From Actinomycetota bacterium (GTDB lineage: Bacteria > Actinomycetota > Thermoleophilia > BMS3ABIN01), in the NCBI GenBank assembly GCA_023382335.1, contig JAMCPM010000007.1:1-64000 (forward strand): a stretch of 64,000 nucleotides of DNA, written 5' to 3'. How positions within the stretch are numbered: the stretch's first letter is position 1; every line of letters starts with the position of its first letter. A program made the translations under genes and the position numbers. Of this stretch, positions 41,079 to 51,577 are shown piece after piece. The notes beneath the pieces were generated by a model that had not been told where the DNA came from, searched no databases, and saw only the letters and a program-made list of their open reading frames with translations.

Positions 41079-44000
41079 TTACTGCTGGCCCAGCGTCTCG
41101 TTGAAGTAGCCGTTCCAGAGTACCCGCTGTGATGCCATCACGTTGGCGGGAGTGCCCTTGCCGGCATCGGTCCAGGCCTTGACCTCGACCGGTCCGCCCA
41201 TGATCCCGGGGAAGGCCGGCAGAGCGTTCTTGCCTGCATCGATTGTGCCGCTGGCTCTGACTATGTTCTGAACCGTGACCTCATAGTAGATCTGGCTGTT
41301 GCCGGGATTGGCGACCAGTACCCAGTTGCGGGCGCCGGCAGACTGCATGTCATACCAGGTCCACTTGTAGCCTGTGTGCAGGTTGTTGGCGTCATAACCG
41401 GGGACTTCCTCGAAGGACGGGCCCCAGGTGATGCGTTGTGAGGCGATCGAGCGCTTCGGTGTGGTCATGCCGGCATCCGAGAATGTCTCGACCTTGACCG
41501 GACCGCCGATGCCCATGTCGAACATCGGAGTTACCTTCTGGCCGGGAACGATCGGGCCGCCGGAACCAGCCACAGCGCCGTTGATGGTGATCCTGTAATA
41601 CAGATCGTCAACATTATCGGTGCCGTCCTGGTTTGTCAGCGGATTTGCGATCAGTACCCAATCCCTGTTTCCAGGTGTTGTCTGGTCATACCAGGTCCAG
41701 AGGTATTTGTCGCTCAGCTTCTCGTTGGGAATGCCGGGCACCTCATTGAAGGCGCCGCCATTGTTTGACAGCACCCTCTGCGATGCCATGACCTTCATCG
41801 GGTTGGTTCCCTTTGCCCCAGATGCTACATCCCAGGCCTGGACCTCTACCGGTCCGCCCATGATGCCGGGGAAGTGGGCATTGATCTGCTGGCCGGCGGG
41901 GATAACGCCCTGTTGATGAACATCGCCGGCGATCCTGATCTGGTAGTACACGTCAGCCGCTGCATTGGTATTTGATACCAGTACCCAGTCCTTATAGCCG
42001 AGGCTCTGCTCGTCATACCAGGTCCAGTAGTAGTGGTCGGACAGGTCACTCTCGTTCATCGCCGGAACTTCTTCCAGCGAGTTGCCGCCCTTGGGCCACA
42101 GGATGCGCTGGCTCATGAGGCCGTTGGCGCCGGTCGTCGATGTCGCCTTGACCGGGCCGGCCATGAGGCTGTCGAACTTGGGAGTGATCAGATTGTTAGG
42201 CGTCACGACGCCGCCGCTTGCCAGCGTCTTGACGTTTCCTCCGATCGACAGATCGTAGTCGACGTCGCCGGACGCGTTGGCGTTGCCGAGCAGGATCCAG
42301 TTATCGCCCCAGATGTTGTCGTACCAGGTCCAGAAGTAATTGATCTGGGTCAGGTTGAACGAGCCGGTGCCGAGCGTCGCGCTATTGCCAACATTATCCT
42401 CGGTGTAAACCGAGAAGGTGTGGGCGCCGGCGGTCACGCTGGCCGGGCAATCGATCGCGGCGGCCGTCCTGGTGCAGCCGGTCAGGGCCGTACCCGAACC
42501 ATCGAGGTAGATGGCAGAGGATGCAGAATTGATGCCGCTGCCGGACCCGTAGTCGGCAAGCGCCGCGTGCAGCGTCGGCGTCGAGGTCTGAATGTCGCCG
42601 CTCGGCGTTAATCCGGAGATCACCGGATTGGATGTATCGATGTTGAAGTGCTGCGTTCCGGTGCCGGGATGGCCCGGATTGAACTCGGCCGAGAAGACGA
42701 CCGTGTGGGGAGTGCCTTCGGCAAGAACGGCTACTGGCGTGCACGATATCGATGTATCGTTCGCTGTCACTGTTCCATCGCAGGCTGAGCCATCGATGGT
42801 TACTGTTGCTGTCGCCGGATTGATATGCCCCGCGCCGATACCACTGATCGCTGCGCTGAGCGCCGGAGTCGTATCGCTGGTCCAGTTGCCGTCGGTCGGG
42901 CCAGGCAGGTAACCGAATCCGTTCGGCGTGACCGTCGGCGCCGTGGTGTCGACGGTGAACGTGTCGGTGCCGGCGGAGCTGCCTGCGTTAGTGGCAGTGT
43001 CAACGACGGTTATCTTGGCGTTGTAGGTATTCGGTGCGCCAGGAAGCACGTCTGTTACGGGACAGCTGATGGCGCCGCTGGTGATGGTACAGGAATACTG
43101 CAGCGCCAGGGGCCACGTAGAGCCGCCGTCATTGCTCAGGTTCAGGGTCGCTGTTGCCGGAAGCCCACCTGACGGGGCCGGGTCGGTAACGGTGCCGGTG
43201 ATCGTCGGCGACGCATTGTTCGACGTTCCTGTCGGCGCGGTATAAGTCACCGTCGGCGCCACGTTGTCGCCCACGTAGAACGAAGTGGTGCTTGTCTGCG
43301 GGTTGCCGGCCAGATCTCCAGTGAAGATCTCGAGCGTATGAGCACCATATGCCAGGCCCGAGGTCGGGCAGCTGACGCTGGTAGTGGTGATGGTGCAGCC
43401 GGACATGATCATGGCGCTATCTACGTGGACCATGGTCACGGCAGGATCGACATTGATGCCGCTGCCGCCGGCGTTGTCGCCGAGAGTTGCGCTTACGGTC
43501 GGTGACGCGGTGTAGACAGTTGCCGCATTGGCCGGCGAGACGCTGCTGATCGTCGGCGCTGTCACGTCGGTCCAGAAGTCAAGCGGAGCCGAGGTGCCGT
43601 TTGCATAACCGTCATAGACGGTCAGGGTGCCGGTGTAGTGAGTATTGGCAACCAGGCCCGTGAGGCTCGAGGTATGGACCGCGTTCAGGACCGTGCTGTT
43701 GACGTGAATGGCGGGAGCGCCGCCGGAACCGGTCAGATCGATCTTGCTGGTCGCGGGCTCACCGGCGGTCCTGGCAACATCGGCGGACGTCGCCGTGATG
43801 TTGCTGATGGTCGGTCCGGAGCTGATGGACGGCGCAGTCGTGTCGACCTTGCCAGTGAAAGACGTAGTGCTCTGCAGCGGCAGGCCATCGCCATAGGCGA
43901 CCTGCTGCTCGCCCAGGGTTCCGTTCCAGTGCGAGATGCCACCGGTGATGGAGCCGCCGGTGATCATGGTGTAGCCGAGCATCTTCAGACCGATGGCGCC

Positions 44001-45014
44001 GGTGGAACCCATCTGGGTCCGGCCGGTCAGTACGGTCGTCTGAAGCGGATCGAGGTTAGCCAGCCCGCTAAGGCTGAACAGGGTGTTGATTGGCACCTGC
44101 AGGTTGGTGCCTGCGGATGACATGGTGGTGATGCTGCCTGCCCTGACGTCCACGGACTGGCCGGCGCCGGCGATCGTGGCTATGGTAGTCTGACCGTTGC
44201 CGACGTTGCCGAGGGTGGATGCGAGGGCCCAGTTGGCCTGGCACTCGACGAGAGCCAGATCGGTTGCGGATGCATCACAGTTGGCCACGGTGCCAGGGGC
44301 GGCGAAGCCACCGGCAGAGGTCTCAGGCGCTGCTGTTGCTTCCCCGCCAGGAGCGTTGGACAGGTAGTTCCTCCAGCCGTTGCGCGAGTAATCGGCGATG
44401 TAGACCTTCGGAATCAGCGAAGTGTCGCTGGAAAGCGCGCCGGGGACCTGGGCGATGATGCCAAAGCCACCAGTAACCGGACCGGCGGTCTGGGAGCTGA
44501 CGCAGTGGTCGACGATGTCGGTTGAGAAACCGGCAGCCTTATGGGCGTCGACTATCTCCCTGATAGCGGTGATCGATGAATCCGCGAAACAGCTCTGGTC
44601 GGCATTCCAGTTACAGCGGAACTCGGTGCCGGGGATGTACGCGGTCTGCCCACTCAGGTTATCGATGAGCACCGGCCGGTTGGCCATGTCGTCGCCCTCA
44701 CCAAGAACTCCGGTGACGGTGGTGCCGGTACTGCCGACTCCCGCCGCGCCGGCGTTCGGCTGGATGTCGCCGTTGGAGTCGAGCCGGTTCCACAGGGCTA
44801 CCTTGCCCATCCGGAACCCGGCTTCACCATCGAGACTGGAATTGTACTGCGCGCCACCATAATAACTATTGATGTAGCCGCGTACTGTCTCCCACTGGCT
44901 GGGGCTCAAGGCTTGTGCCTGCTGGCTGTTGTAGAAAACCACGACGAGCAGCGTGGTCAGCACGAGAGCCAGGATGATTGCTGTCCTTGACAGCAGTTTG
45001 GAGCTAGCTTGCAT
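41079..45014 (-). CDS. Giant surface protein: possible rhodanese-like N-domain, Ig-like modules and WYD repeats
   Basis: ATG 45014 is chosen because GAAGGAGGG lies about nine bases upstream; a longer frame begins at 45095. The 1311-residue product has a signal helix (TAIILALVLTTLLVVVFYNS) and a unique N-terminal domain (about 30-350) with VLIDNLSGQTAYIPGTEF, DIVDHCVSSQTAG and YSRNGWRNYL, faintly rhodanese-like. It then has about five Ig-like modules and, at the C-terminus, about five WYD units (YYWTWYDEQSLGYKDWVLV, MGGPVEVQAWD, MASQRVLSNNGGAFNEV). It ends YFNETLGQQ, like its neighbours. It is the most N-terminally distinct of the three, so ligand specificity may lie there (inference). Confidence 0.8.
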   Translation of the reverse strand: MQASSKLLSRTAIILALVLTTLLVVVFYNSQQAQALSPSQWETVRGYINSYYGGAQYNSSLDGEAGFRMGKVALWNRLDSNGDIQPNAGAAGVGSTGTTVTGVLGEGDDMANRPVLIDNLSGQTAYIPGTEFRCNWNADQSCFADSSITAIREIVDAHKAAGFSTDIVDHCVSSQTAGPVTGGFGIIAQVPGALSSDTSLIPKVYIADYSRNGWRNYLSNAPGGEATAAPETSAGGFAAPGTVANCDASATDLALVECQANWALASTLGNVGNGQTTIATIAGAGQSVDVRAGSITTMSSAGTNLQVPINTLFSLSGLANLDPLQTTVLTGRTQMGSTGAIGLKMLGYTMITGGSITGGISHWNGTLGEQQVAYGDGLPLQSTTSFTGKVDTTAPSISSGPTISNITATSADVARTAGEPATSKIDLTGSGGAPAIHVNSTVLNAVHTSSLTGLVANTHYTGTLTVYDGYANGTSAPLDFWTDVTAPTISSVSPANAATVYTASPTVSATLGDNAGGSGINVDPAVTMVHVDSAMIMSGCTITTTSVSCPTSGLAYGAHTLEIFTGDLAGNPQTSTTSFYVGDNVAPTVTYTAPTGTSNNASPTITGTVTDPAPSGGLPATATLNLSNDGGSTWPLALQYSCTITSGAISCPVTDVLPGAPNTYNAKITVVDTATNAGSSAGTDTFTVDTTAPTVTPNGFGYLPGPTDGNWTSDTTPALSAAISGIGAGHINPATATVTIDGSACDGTVTANDTSISCTPVAVLAEGTPHTVVFSAEFNPGHPGTGTQHFNIDTSNPVISGLTPSGDIQTSTPTLHAALADYGSGSGINSASSAIYLDGSGTALTGCTRTAAAIDCPASVTAGAHTFSVYTEDNVGNSATLGTGSFNLTQINYFWTWYDNIWGDNWILLGNANASGDVDYDLSIGGNVKTLASGGVVTPNNLITPKFDSLMAGPVKATSTTGANGLMSQRILWPKGGNSLEEVPAMNESDLSDHYYWTWYDEQSLGYKDWVLVSNTNAAADVYYQIRIAGDVHQQGVIPAGQQINAHFPGIMGGPVEVQAWDVASGAKGTNPMKVMASQRVLSNNGGAFNEVPGIPNEKLSDKYLWTWYDQTTPGNRDWVLIANPLTNQDGTDNVDDLYYRITINGAVAGSGGPIVPGQKVTPMFDMGIGGPVKVETFSDAGMTTPKRSIASQRITWGPSFEEVPGYDANNLHTGYKWTWYDMQSAGARNWVLVANPGNSQIYYEVTVQNIVRASGTIDAGKNALPAFPGIMGGPVEVKAWTDAGKGTPANVMASQRVLWNGYFNETLGQQ

Positions 45015-45369
45015 ATCCGTGTTCCCTCCTTCTTCCTTGTGAGATAATTTAAAACCCTTCAGGGTCCCCTTACCTGATGCTAGGCGGTTACTCATAAACT
45101 GCGGCTCCTCCGTGGTTTGGGATTGGCGGGCGGTTAATCTCTAAACTGCGAGAATAATATGAATACCCCGAGTGAAAAAAATGGTTTTTGCATGGCTTGG
45201 GCAGACGGAATCAGGCGTACGAGGACGCGCGTTAGCTGTTCCTCATTAAACCTGGATTGCATGTAGCGGGGTGTATTCCTGGCTACAACTATTCCCGGTA
45301 AATCTGCCCTAGTGTCCCCTTCCTCGGAACCGAGGACTTCCATCGTATAACACACAAGCTTCGATAAGC

Positions 45370-45395
45370 AATAGCGGCCGCAAAAAGGCGCTATT
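45370..45395. other. Inverted repeat in the gene-free stretch 45015-45434
   Basis: AATAGCG and CGCTATT flank a GGCCGCAAAAAGGC core. It lies about 40 bases after the guaA stop when read on the minus strand and may be its terminator. The rest of the stretch carries the upstream region of the giant surface-protein gene; I see no gene in it. Confidence 0.45.
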
Positions 45396-45434
45396 CATGT
45401 GAATTATTTCGCTAAATCGGGGCCTTTTCTTGTC

Positions 45435-46961
<1,527 letters not shown>

Positions 46962-46975
46962 AGGATGCATATTAT

Positions 46976-46981
46976 AAGGTT
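46976..46981 (-). promoter_or_regulatory. Candidate -10 box of guaA next to its start codon
   Basis: TATAAT read on the minus strand lies at 46976-46971, about 10 bases from ATG 46961. Its -35 region would fall inside the palindromic repeat, and no good TTGACA match is there. A leaderless transcript is inferred from the lack of a ribosome-binding site. Confidence 0.35.
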
Positions 46982-47032
46982 TTAGGGACACATAACTAAA
47001 TTGGCAATTTCAGGGACACATTACTAAATTCG
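46981..47032. repeat. Dispersed palindromic element, copy 4 (two direct units)
   Basis: GGGACACATAACTAAATT (46985-47002) and GGGACACATTACTAAATT (47013-47030) in the same orientation, preceded by TTTTA. It fills the space between the guaA promoter box and the stop of the small membrane-protein gene. Confidence 0.85.
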
Positions 47033-47049
47033 TATGAAAGCGACGCCGG

Positions 47050-47331
47050 CTAGCCGTTTTCACGCCGGTCACGCACATACATGGCAGCAAACAGCATTCC
47101 CAGCGCTATCAGCAGCCCGCCGAGCACGTAGCCGGCCAGCTTCGGATACGCGACCATCATGAAGACGCCAATGGTGCACTGTATCAGCGTCTGGCGCAGC
47201 AGCATCTTCTGTCTCTGCGACTGCTTTCTTTTCATGGGTGGCGCCGGCTTCTGCCGCGGCCGCGCTTGCTGCTGAGGGCCCTTCGCTCCCCGCTTGTCAG
47301 GTTTCCTAGATTGTCTTCCTGAAAATACCAT
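47050..47331 (-). CDS. Small two-helix membrane protein
   Basis: A 93-residue protein with a long basic, Gln/Lys/Arg/Pro-rich N-terminus (GAKGPQQQARPRQKPAPPMK) and two hydrophobic segments (TLIQCTIGVFMMVAYPKLAG and YVLGGLLIALGMLFAAMYV). Its ATG overlaps the stop of the epimerase-like gene (TGATG), so translation is coupled. No known family was recognised; the pairing with an NDUFA9-like protein suggests a membrane-associated role. Confidence 0.6.
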   Translation of the reverse strand: MVFSGRQSRKPDKRGAKGPQQQARPRQKPAPPMKRKQSQRQKMLLRQTLIQCTIGVFMMVAYPKLAGYVLGGLLIALGMLFAAMYVRDRRENG

Positions 47332-48218
47332 CAGAATCCCTCGATCGCTCTCTTCAGCCCCTCGGCAAATCCGACCGGGTCGACGCCGAGCTCCCTGCGC
47401 ATGGCGGTGATATCACAAACGTTGTCGACCAGCAGCATGTTCAGCTGGTCGCGCGTCAAAAAAGGTTTGCTCTGCACTTTCTCACTGATCCAGGCGACCG
47501 GCCGCACCATCGCCGCCGGCACGTGCGCCAGGCGCCGCTGCTTTCCCATCGCCGCCGACAGCACGCCTACCAGTTCATTATATGTGAGCGCCGCCGGCCC
47601 GCCGATCTCATAGACCTTGCCCGCGGCCGCCTCGCTCGACAGCGAAGCCGAGAAGCAGGCCGCCACGTCGAAGACGGAGATCGGCTGCAGCCGGTAATTG
47701 CCGTCGCCGATCACGGGAACCACCGGCAGGCGCCGGATCTGCCCCTTGAGCATCTCGATGAACTCGCTGCCGGGGCCGTAAATGATCGACGGCCTGAAGA
47801 TCGTGTACGGAATACCGCTGGCTCGCACGTCTTCCTCGGCCGCCCATTTGGTCCGGTGGTAACCGGCGGTAGCCCCGGCGCTGGTGCCCAGAGCGCTCAT
47901 GTGGACGAAACGCCGGGCGCCCACTTTGGCGGCGGCGGCCAGCGCGTTGCGGGTTCCTTCCACATGGATCTTCTGGAAGCTGGCGCCGCGCCGCTCGAAG
48001 ATGATTCCTACCAAATGTATGACAGCTTCGCAACCACCGGCCGCGAGCGCCACCGATTCGGGGATGGTAATGTCGCCGACGACGGTCTCGGCCCCCAGGC
48101 CGTCAAGGAACCAGGCTTCATCGGAGGAATCCGACCGCACCAGGCACTTGATCTGGTGTCCGTCCTCCACCAGCCTGCCGGCGATATGCTTGCCGACGAA
48201 ACCGGTAGCGCCTGTCAT
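47331..48218 (-). CDS. NAD(P)-binding reductase, NDUFA9/NmrA-like (extended SDR)
   Basis: A 295-residue Rossmann protein with TGATGFVGKHIAGRLVEDGH at the start, VVGDITIPESV and the extended-SDR-like YHRTKWAAEEDVRASGIPYT region (YxxxK is present). Close relatives are called complex I NDUFA9-subunit-like, atypical SDRs that bind NAD(P) and often act on quinones or sterol-like lipids. The true start may be a CTG at 48230, which gives LKVFMTGATG (compare the usual MKVFVTGATG) and overlaps the cobT stop. The ATG at 48218 lacks a ribosome-binding site. It is the second gene after cobT. Confidence 0.8.
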   Translation of the reverse strand: MTGATGFVGKHIAGRLVEDGHQIKCLVRSDSSDEAWFLDGLGAETVVGDITIPESVALAAGGCEAVIHLVGIIFERRGASFQKIHVEGTRNALAAAAKVGARRFVHMSALGTSAGATAGYHRTKWAAEEDVRASGIPYTIFRPSIIYGPGSEFIEMLKGQIRRLPVVPVIGDGNYRLQPISVFDVAACFSASLSSEAAAGKVYEIGGPAALTYNELVGVLSAAMGKQRRLAHVPAAMVRPVAWISEKVQSKPFLTRDQLNMLLVDNVCDITAMRRELGVDPVGFAEGLKRAIEGF

Positions 48219-48226
48219 GAAGACTT

Positions 48227-49309
48227 TCAGATGCCGGCGCCCTGTTCGGTCCTGTCCTCTTCCTTCTCGGAGACTCCCGCCTCGGCAAAAGTGACCATCT
48301 CAGACAGCACCTTGCAGCTGGCCTCTACCAGGCTGGACGCCAGCGCGGCGCCGGTGCCCTCGCCCAGGCGCATGTTCATGAACAGCATGGGCTTGAGCGC
48401 CAGCTGGTCGAGAATGAGTTTGTGTCCGGGCTCGACGCTGACGTGCGAGGCGATCATGTAGTTGCGGCTCTCGGGACAGACGCTGGCGGCGATCATCGCC
48501 GCGGCGCCGGAGATGAAACCGTCGACGATCACCGGCACGCGGTTGGCTGCGGCGCCGAGCATGACGCCCGCCAGGCCGCCGATCTCCAGGCCGCCGACCT
48601 TGGACAGCACGTCCAGGCCGTCTTCCTTGTCAGGCTGATTGACGCGGATTGCGCGCCGGATGACATCCTTCTTGAGCTCCAGTGCCTCGGCGCCGATGCC
48701 GGTTCCCCGGCCGACGCTGAGCTCGAGGTCGGCTCCGGAAAACACCGTCAGGATGGCGCTGCTGGCAGTCGTGTTGGCGATGCCCATGTCACCGGTGCCC
48801 AGCAGGTCGGCGCCGTCGGCGATGGCCGCCTCGGCCACCTCGATGCCGGCCTCCAGGCAGGCGATCGCCTGGTCGCGGGTCATTGCCGGGCCCTCGGCCA
48901 TATTGGCCGTGCCGGGCCGGACCTTCATGTCGATCACGCCGGGAATATCCATCGGAACCGCCACGCCCATGTCGACCACGCGCACCTCGGCGCCCGCATG
49001 CCGCGCCAGCACGTTGATGCCGGCGCCGCCGGCCGCGAAATTGGCTACCATCTGCGGCGTGACCTCCTGCGGGAATGCGCTGACGCCCTCGGCGGCGACG
49101 CCGTGGTCGCCGGCCATGACGATGATGACCTTCTTGTGGATCTCGGGAATCGCCCGCTGCTGGATTCCCGCCACCTTGATCGACAGCTCCTCGAGGATGC
49201 CCAGGCTGCCCCGGGGTTTGGTCAACTGGTCCTGCCGCTCGCGCGCCAGGCGCATCGATTTGAGGTCCAGACCATTTATCTTCTTTATAGTTTCATTCAG
49301 TCTGCTCAT
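48227..49309 (-). CDS. cobT: Nicotinate-nucleotide:dimethylbenzimidazole phosphoribosyltransferase
   Basis: Makes alpha-ribazole phosphate, the lower-ligand precursor of cobalamin. The 360-residue protein has KPRGSLGILEELS, the GDHGVAAEGVSAFP loop, GTGDMGIANTTASSA, and the catalytic glutamate in MRLGEGTGAALA near the C-terminus. Length is typical. No other cobalamin genes are in the window, and I see no cobalamin riboswitch in the 56-base gap upstream. Confidence 0.94.
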   Translation of the reverse strand: MSRLNETIKKINGLDLKSMRLARERQDQLTKPRGSLGILEELSIKVAGIQQRAIPEIHKKVIIVMAGDHGVAAEGVSAFPQEVTPQMVANFAAGGAGINVLARHAGAEVRVVDMGVAVPMDIPGVIDMKVRPGTANMAEGPAMTRDQAIACLEAGIEVAEAAIADGADLLGTGDMGIANTTASSAILTVFSGADLELSVGRGTGIGAEALELKKDVIRRAIRVNQPDKEDGLDVLSKVGGLEIGGLAGVMLGAAANRVPVIVDGFISGAAAMIAASVCPESRNYMIASHVSVEPGHKLILDQLALKPMLFMNMRLGEGTGAALASSLVEASCKVLSEMVTFAEAGVSEKEEDRTEQGAGI

Positions 49310-49365
49310 ATTTCCTCCGATCTTCCAGCGGGCCGCCGGGTGGCGGCAGTTACATGGTCATGCCT

Positions 49366-49800
49366 TCAGCTTGCCGCCGAGGGGCGGCATTTGTAGATCG
49401 CCAGCATCAGCGCCGTCATCGAGGCCACTGACTGGGTGAGCAGGCGCACCGTGTAATCGGGCGCGCCGGGAATCTGCAGGGAATGCCGCTTGCGGTTATG
49501 GGTGGGGAACCAGCGATGGCGTCCCCGCTTGGGATCGGTCCAGGGAAGCACCTGCTCCACATCGGGAAGCACGCCGCCCATGGCGCACCAGAATGGCGGT
49601 GACTTGAAGCCGCAGCTGGTCCCGATTATCCCCAGCATCGTCGCCACCAGGAGTCCTTCAGCCTTGTGCGCCGAGATATCCTTGTGCGGCATCAGGTCCA
49701 GCGCCGCATGTGCAACGACGCCGGCGGCGAAAGCGGCAAGCGGGTTCCTGAAAAGCCGGCCGACGGCTGCATTGACGCAGGTATGGGGAACTAGCATCAT
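49366..49800 (-). CDS. Conserved membrane protein, YdjM/metal-dependent-hydrolase-like
   Basis: A 144-residue protein with hydrophobic segments (AAFAAGVVAHAALDLMP; VATMLGIIGTSCGF) and a set of His/Asp residues (AHAALDLMPHKD, GGVLPDVEQVLPW, HRWFPTHNRKRHSL) arranged as in small membrane proteins annotated as metal-dependent hydrolases. The histidines may bind metal. Function unknown. It lies upstream of cobT on the same strand with a 56-base gap. Confidence 0.55.
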   Translation of the reverse strand: MMLVPHTCVNAAVGRLFRNPLAAFAAGVVAHAALDLMPHKDISAHKAEGLLVATMLGIIGTSCGFKSPPFWCAMGGVLPDVEQVLPWTDPKRGRHRWFPTHNRKRHSLQIPGAPDYTVRLLTQSVASMTALMLAIYKCRPSAAS

Positions 49801-49922
49801 CCGGGCGAACTCCTTCCCATGCAGGGAGGTTTGCTAATGAGGAAACATTTTCTGGCATTGGCAACAGGAATGCAACCGGGCCGGCTGCGGCGTGCTGGCG
49901 CCTGCCGCCGGCTCCGGCCCGC

Positions 49923-50585
49923 TCAGTACTCGATGACCGCCCCCGGGCAGAGCCCCTCGATCACGCACTCGCCGCACCTGGGCCTGACCGCCTTGCACAC
50001 CTTGCGGCCGTGCAGCACCAGATTTATATGGAAGCTGTATTTGTCCTCATCGGCGACGATGGCGTTCATGATCCAGTGGGCTTCCTCGCGGGTGGCGTCT
50101 TCGGGCAGGAAATCCAGGCGCTTGCAGACCCTGAAGACATGCGTGTCCACCGGCATCACCGGCCGCCCCAGCGCGAACAGCAGCACGCAGGACGCGGTCT
50201 TGACGCCGACGCCCGGCAACTTCGTGAGATAATCGAGCGCGGCGCGGTCGTCCATCCCTTCCAGGAATCCCATCTCCAGGTCGCCGTGTTCTTCCAGCAG
50301 CTTCGAGAGCGACCCCTTGATGTAGCGCGACTTTGGCCCGGAGATGCCGCTCATCGAGATAGCCGCGGCGATGTCTTCCTCGGGAGCAGCGGCCACGTCT
50401 TCCCAGCCGGGATAATTCTCGTGAAGCGACGCCAGGGCCCGCGTGGCGTTGATATCGGTGGTGTTCTGGGCCAGGATGGTGAAGACCATCTCTTCCGCCG
50501 GAGGGTAGCGGGGCGCGAAGCGCGGCCGGAAATATTCCTGGTCGAGGAAGCGGACGATCACCGGCAGCCTCGCCGGGGTCACCAC
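49923..50585 (-). CDS. nth: Endonuclease III (DNA glycosylase / AP lyase)
   Basis: Removes oxidised pyrimidines and cleaves at abasic sites in base-excision repair. The 220-residue protein has the helix-hairpin-helix with catalytic lysine (KLPGVGVKTASCVLL), the catalytic aspartate in PVDTHVFRVCKRL and the C-terminal 4Fe-4S cluster with C-x6-C-x2-C-x5-C spacing (VCKAVRPRCGECVIEGLC). It starts at a GTG. The order on the minus strand is lipid-kinase-like gene, nth, then the YdjM-like gene. Confidence 0.9.
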   Translation of the reverse strand: MVTPARLPVIVRFLDQEYFRPRFAPRYPPAEEMVFTILAQNTTDINATRALASLHENYPGWEDVAAAPEEDIAAAISMSGISGPKSRYIKGSLSKLLEEHGDLEMGFLEGMDDRAALDYLTKLPGVGVKTASCVLLFALGRPVMPVDTHVFRVCKRLDFLPEDATREEAHWIMNAIVADEDKYSFHINLVLHGRKVCKAVRPRCGECVIEGLCPGAVIEY

Positions 50586-50649
50586 GGGGCCACGCTGCCT
50601 GCCGCCATCACGATCCCGACCGTCGCCGTAATCCGCCTGTCGGCCGCCA

Positions 50650-51534
50650 TTAAGCGCCGATCCCCGCGCAGATCTTCAGCGCCCGGGGAAGCACCGAGAC
50701 CCGCACCGGCAGCTCCGCCACCATCTCGCCATCGGTCTGGACCAGCACCTGCTCACCGGACGGGCAGGTGATCTCGGCCCCTTCGGCGCGGAAATACTCC
50801 GCATGCGGCTCATCCAGCTGTTCCTTCCGGATCGAGCTGATCCAGAACCGCAGCATCTCGGTGAAGCTTTTTTCCTTGAGGATGCAGAAATCCAGCAGGC
50901 CGTCCTGCATGTTGGCAAGCGGCGTCGGCCCGAAGCGCCCGCCGTAATAGCGTGAGTTGGCGGCGATGACGAAATAGCCCTCGGTCTCCCGTCCGTCGCT
51001 CTTCACCTTGATCAGCGGCAGGTCCTCGGTGATGAAAGTCCTGAGCCCGGAGATCGGATAGGCGGCTCCCTTGAGAGCCCTCTTGAGCACGGGATCGAGG
51101 TTCTTGATGGTCAGCGCGTCAAAGCCGATGCCGGCCATCAGCGTGAAGTAACGGTCGCCGGCGAGGCCGACGTCGATGGCGATGCTGCCGCCCTTCATCG
51201 CCAGGCGGCAGGCGTCGTCGATGTTCGACGGGATCGCCAGCGCCTTGGAGAGGACGTTGACCGTGCCCACGGGTATCACGGCCAGCTCGACGCCGCTGCC
51301 GGCCATGCCGTTGACGGTCTCGTTGACGGTGCCGTCGCCGCCGGCCACGATGATCTTCCTGATGCCGAGCTCGACCGCCTCGCGGGCGAAGCGCGTGGCC
51401 GCGCCGGTGGCGTCCGTCGCCATGGGAACGATCTCGCTGCCGTAACTCCTGAGGATATCGGCGATCCTCATCGCACGGCGCTCGCCGCAGCTTCCGGCTA
51501 CCGGGTTATAGATGAGGTATGCAGTCTCGGTCAT
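50650..51534 (-). CDS. Diacylglycerol/lipid kinase-like protein (DagK/YegS family)
   Basis: ATG 51534 gives 294 residues starting YLIYNPVAGSCGERRAM; a longer frame from 51615 adds an unlike N-terminus. It has the family nucleotide motif VAGGDGTVNETVNGMAGSG and VIPVGTVNVLSKAL, the loop GIGFDALTIK, and the C-terminal Q-T-D-G-E motif (QVLVQTDGEMVAELPV). Family members phosphorylate diacylglycerol or related lipids with ATP and recycle membrane lipid. The substrate cannot be read from the sequence. It overlaps nothing; the PHP phosphatase gene follows upstream. Confidence 0.88.
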   Translation of the reverse strand: MTETAYLIYNPVAGSCGERRAMRIADILRSYGSEIVPMATDATGAATRFAREAVELGIRKIIVAGGDGTVNETVNGMAGSGVELAVIPVGTVNVLSKALAIPSNIDDACRLAMKGGSIAIDVGLAGDRYFTLMAGIGFDALTIKNLDPVLKRALKGAAYPISGLRTFITEDLPLIKVKSDGRETEGYFVIAANSRYYGGRFGPTPLANMQDGLLDFCILKEKSFTEMLRFWISSIRKEQLDEPHAEYFRAEGAEITCPSGEQVLVQTDGEMVAELPVRVSVLPRALKICAGIGA

Positions 51535-51577
51535 GGAAGGTAAACAGTCTCTCTGATGGAAGCGCGCCCGGCCGCGG

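Noticed and set aside
49310-49365. Cobalamin riboswitch before cobT
   Set aside because: The gap is only 56 bases and lacks the B12-box sequence.
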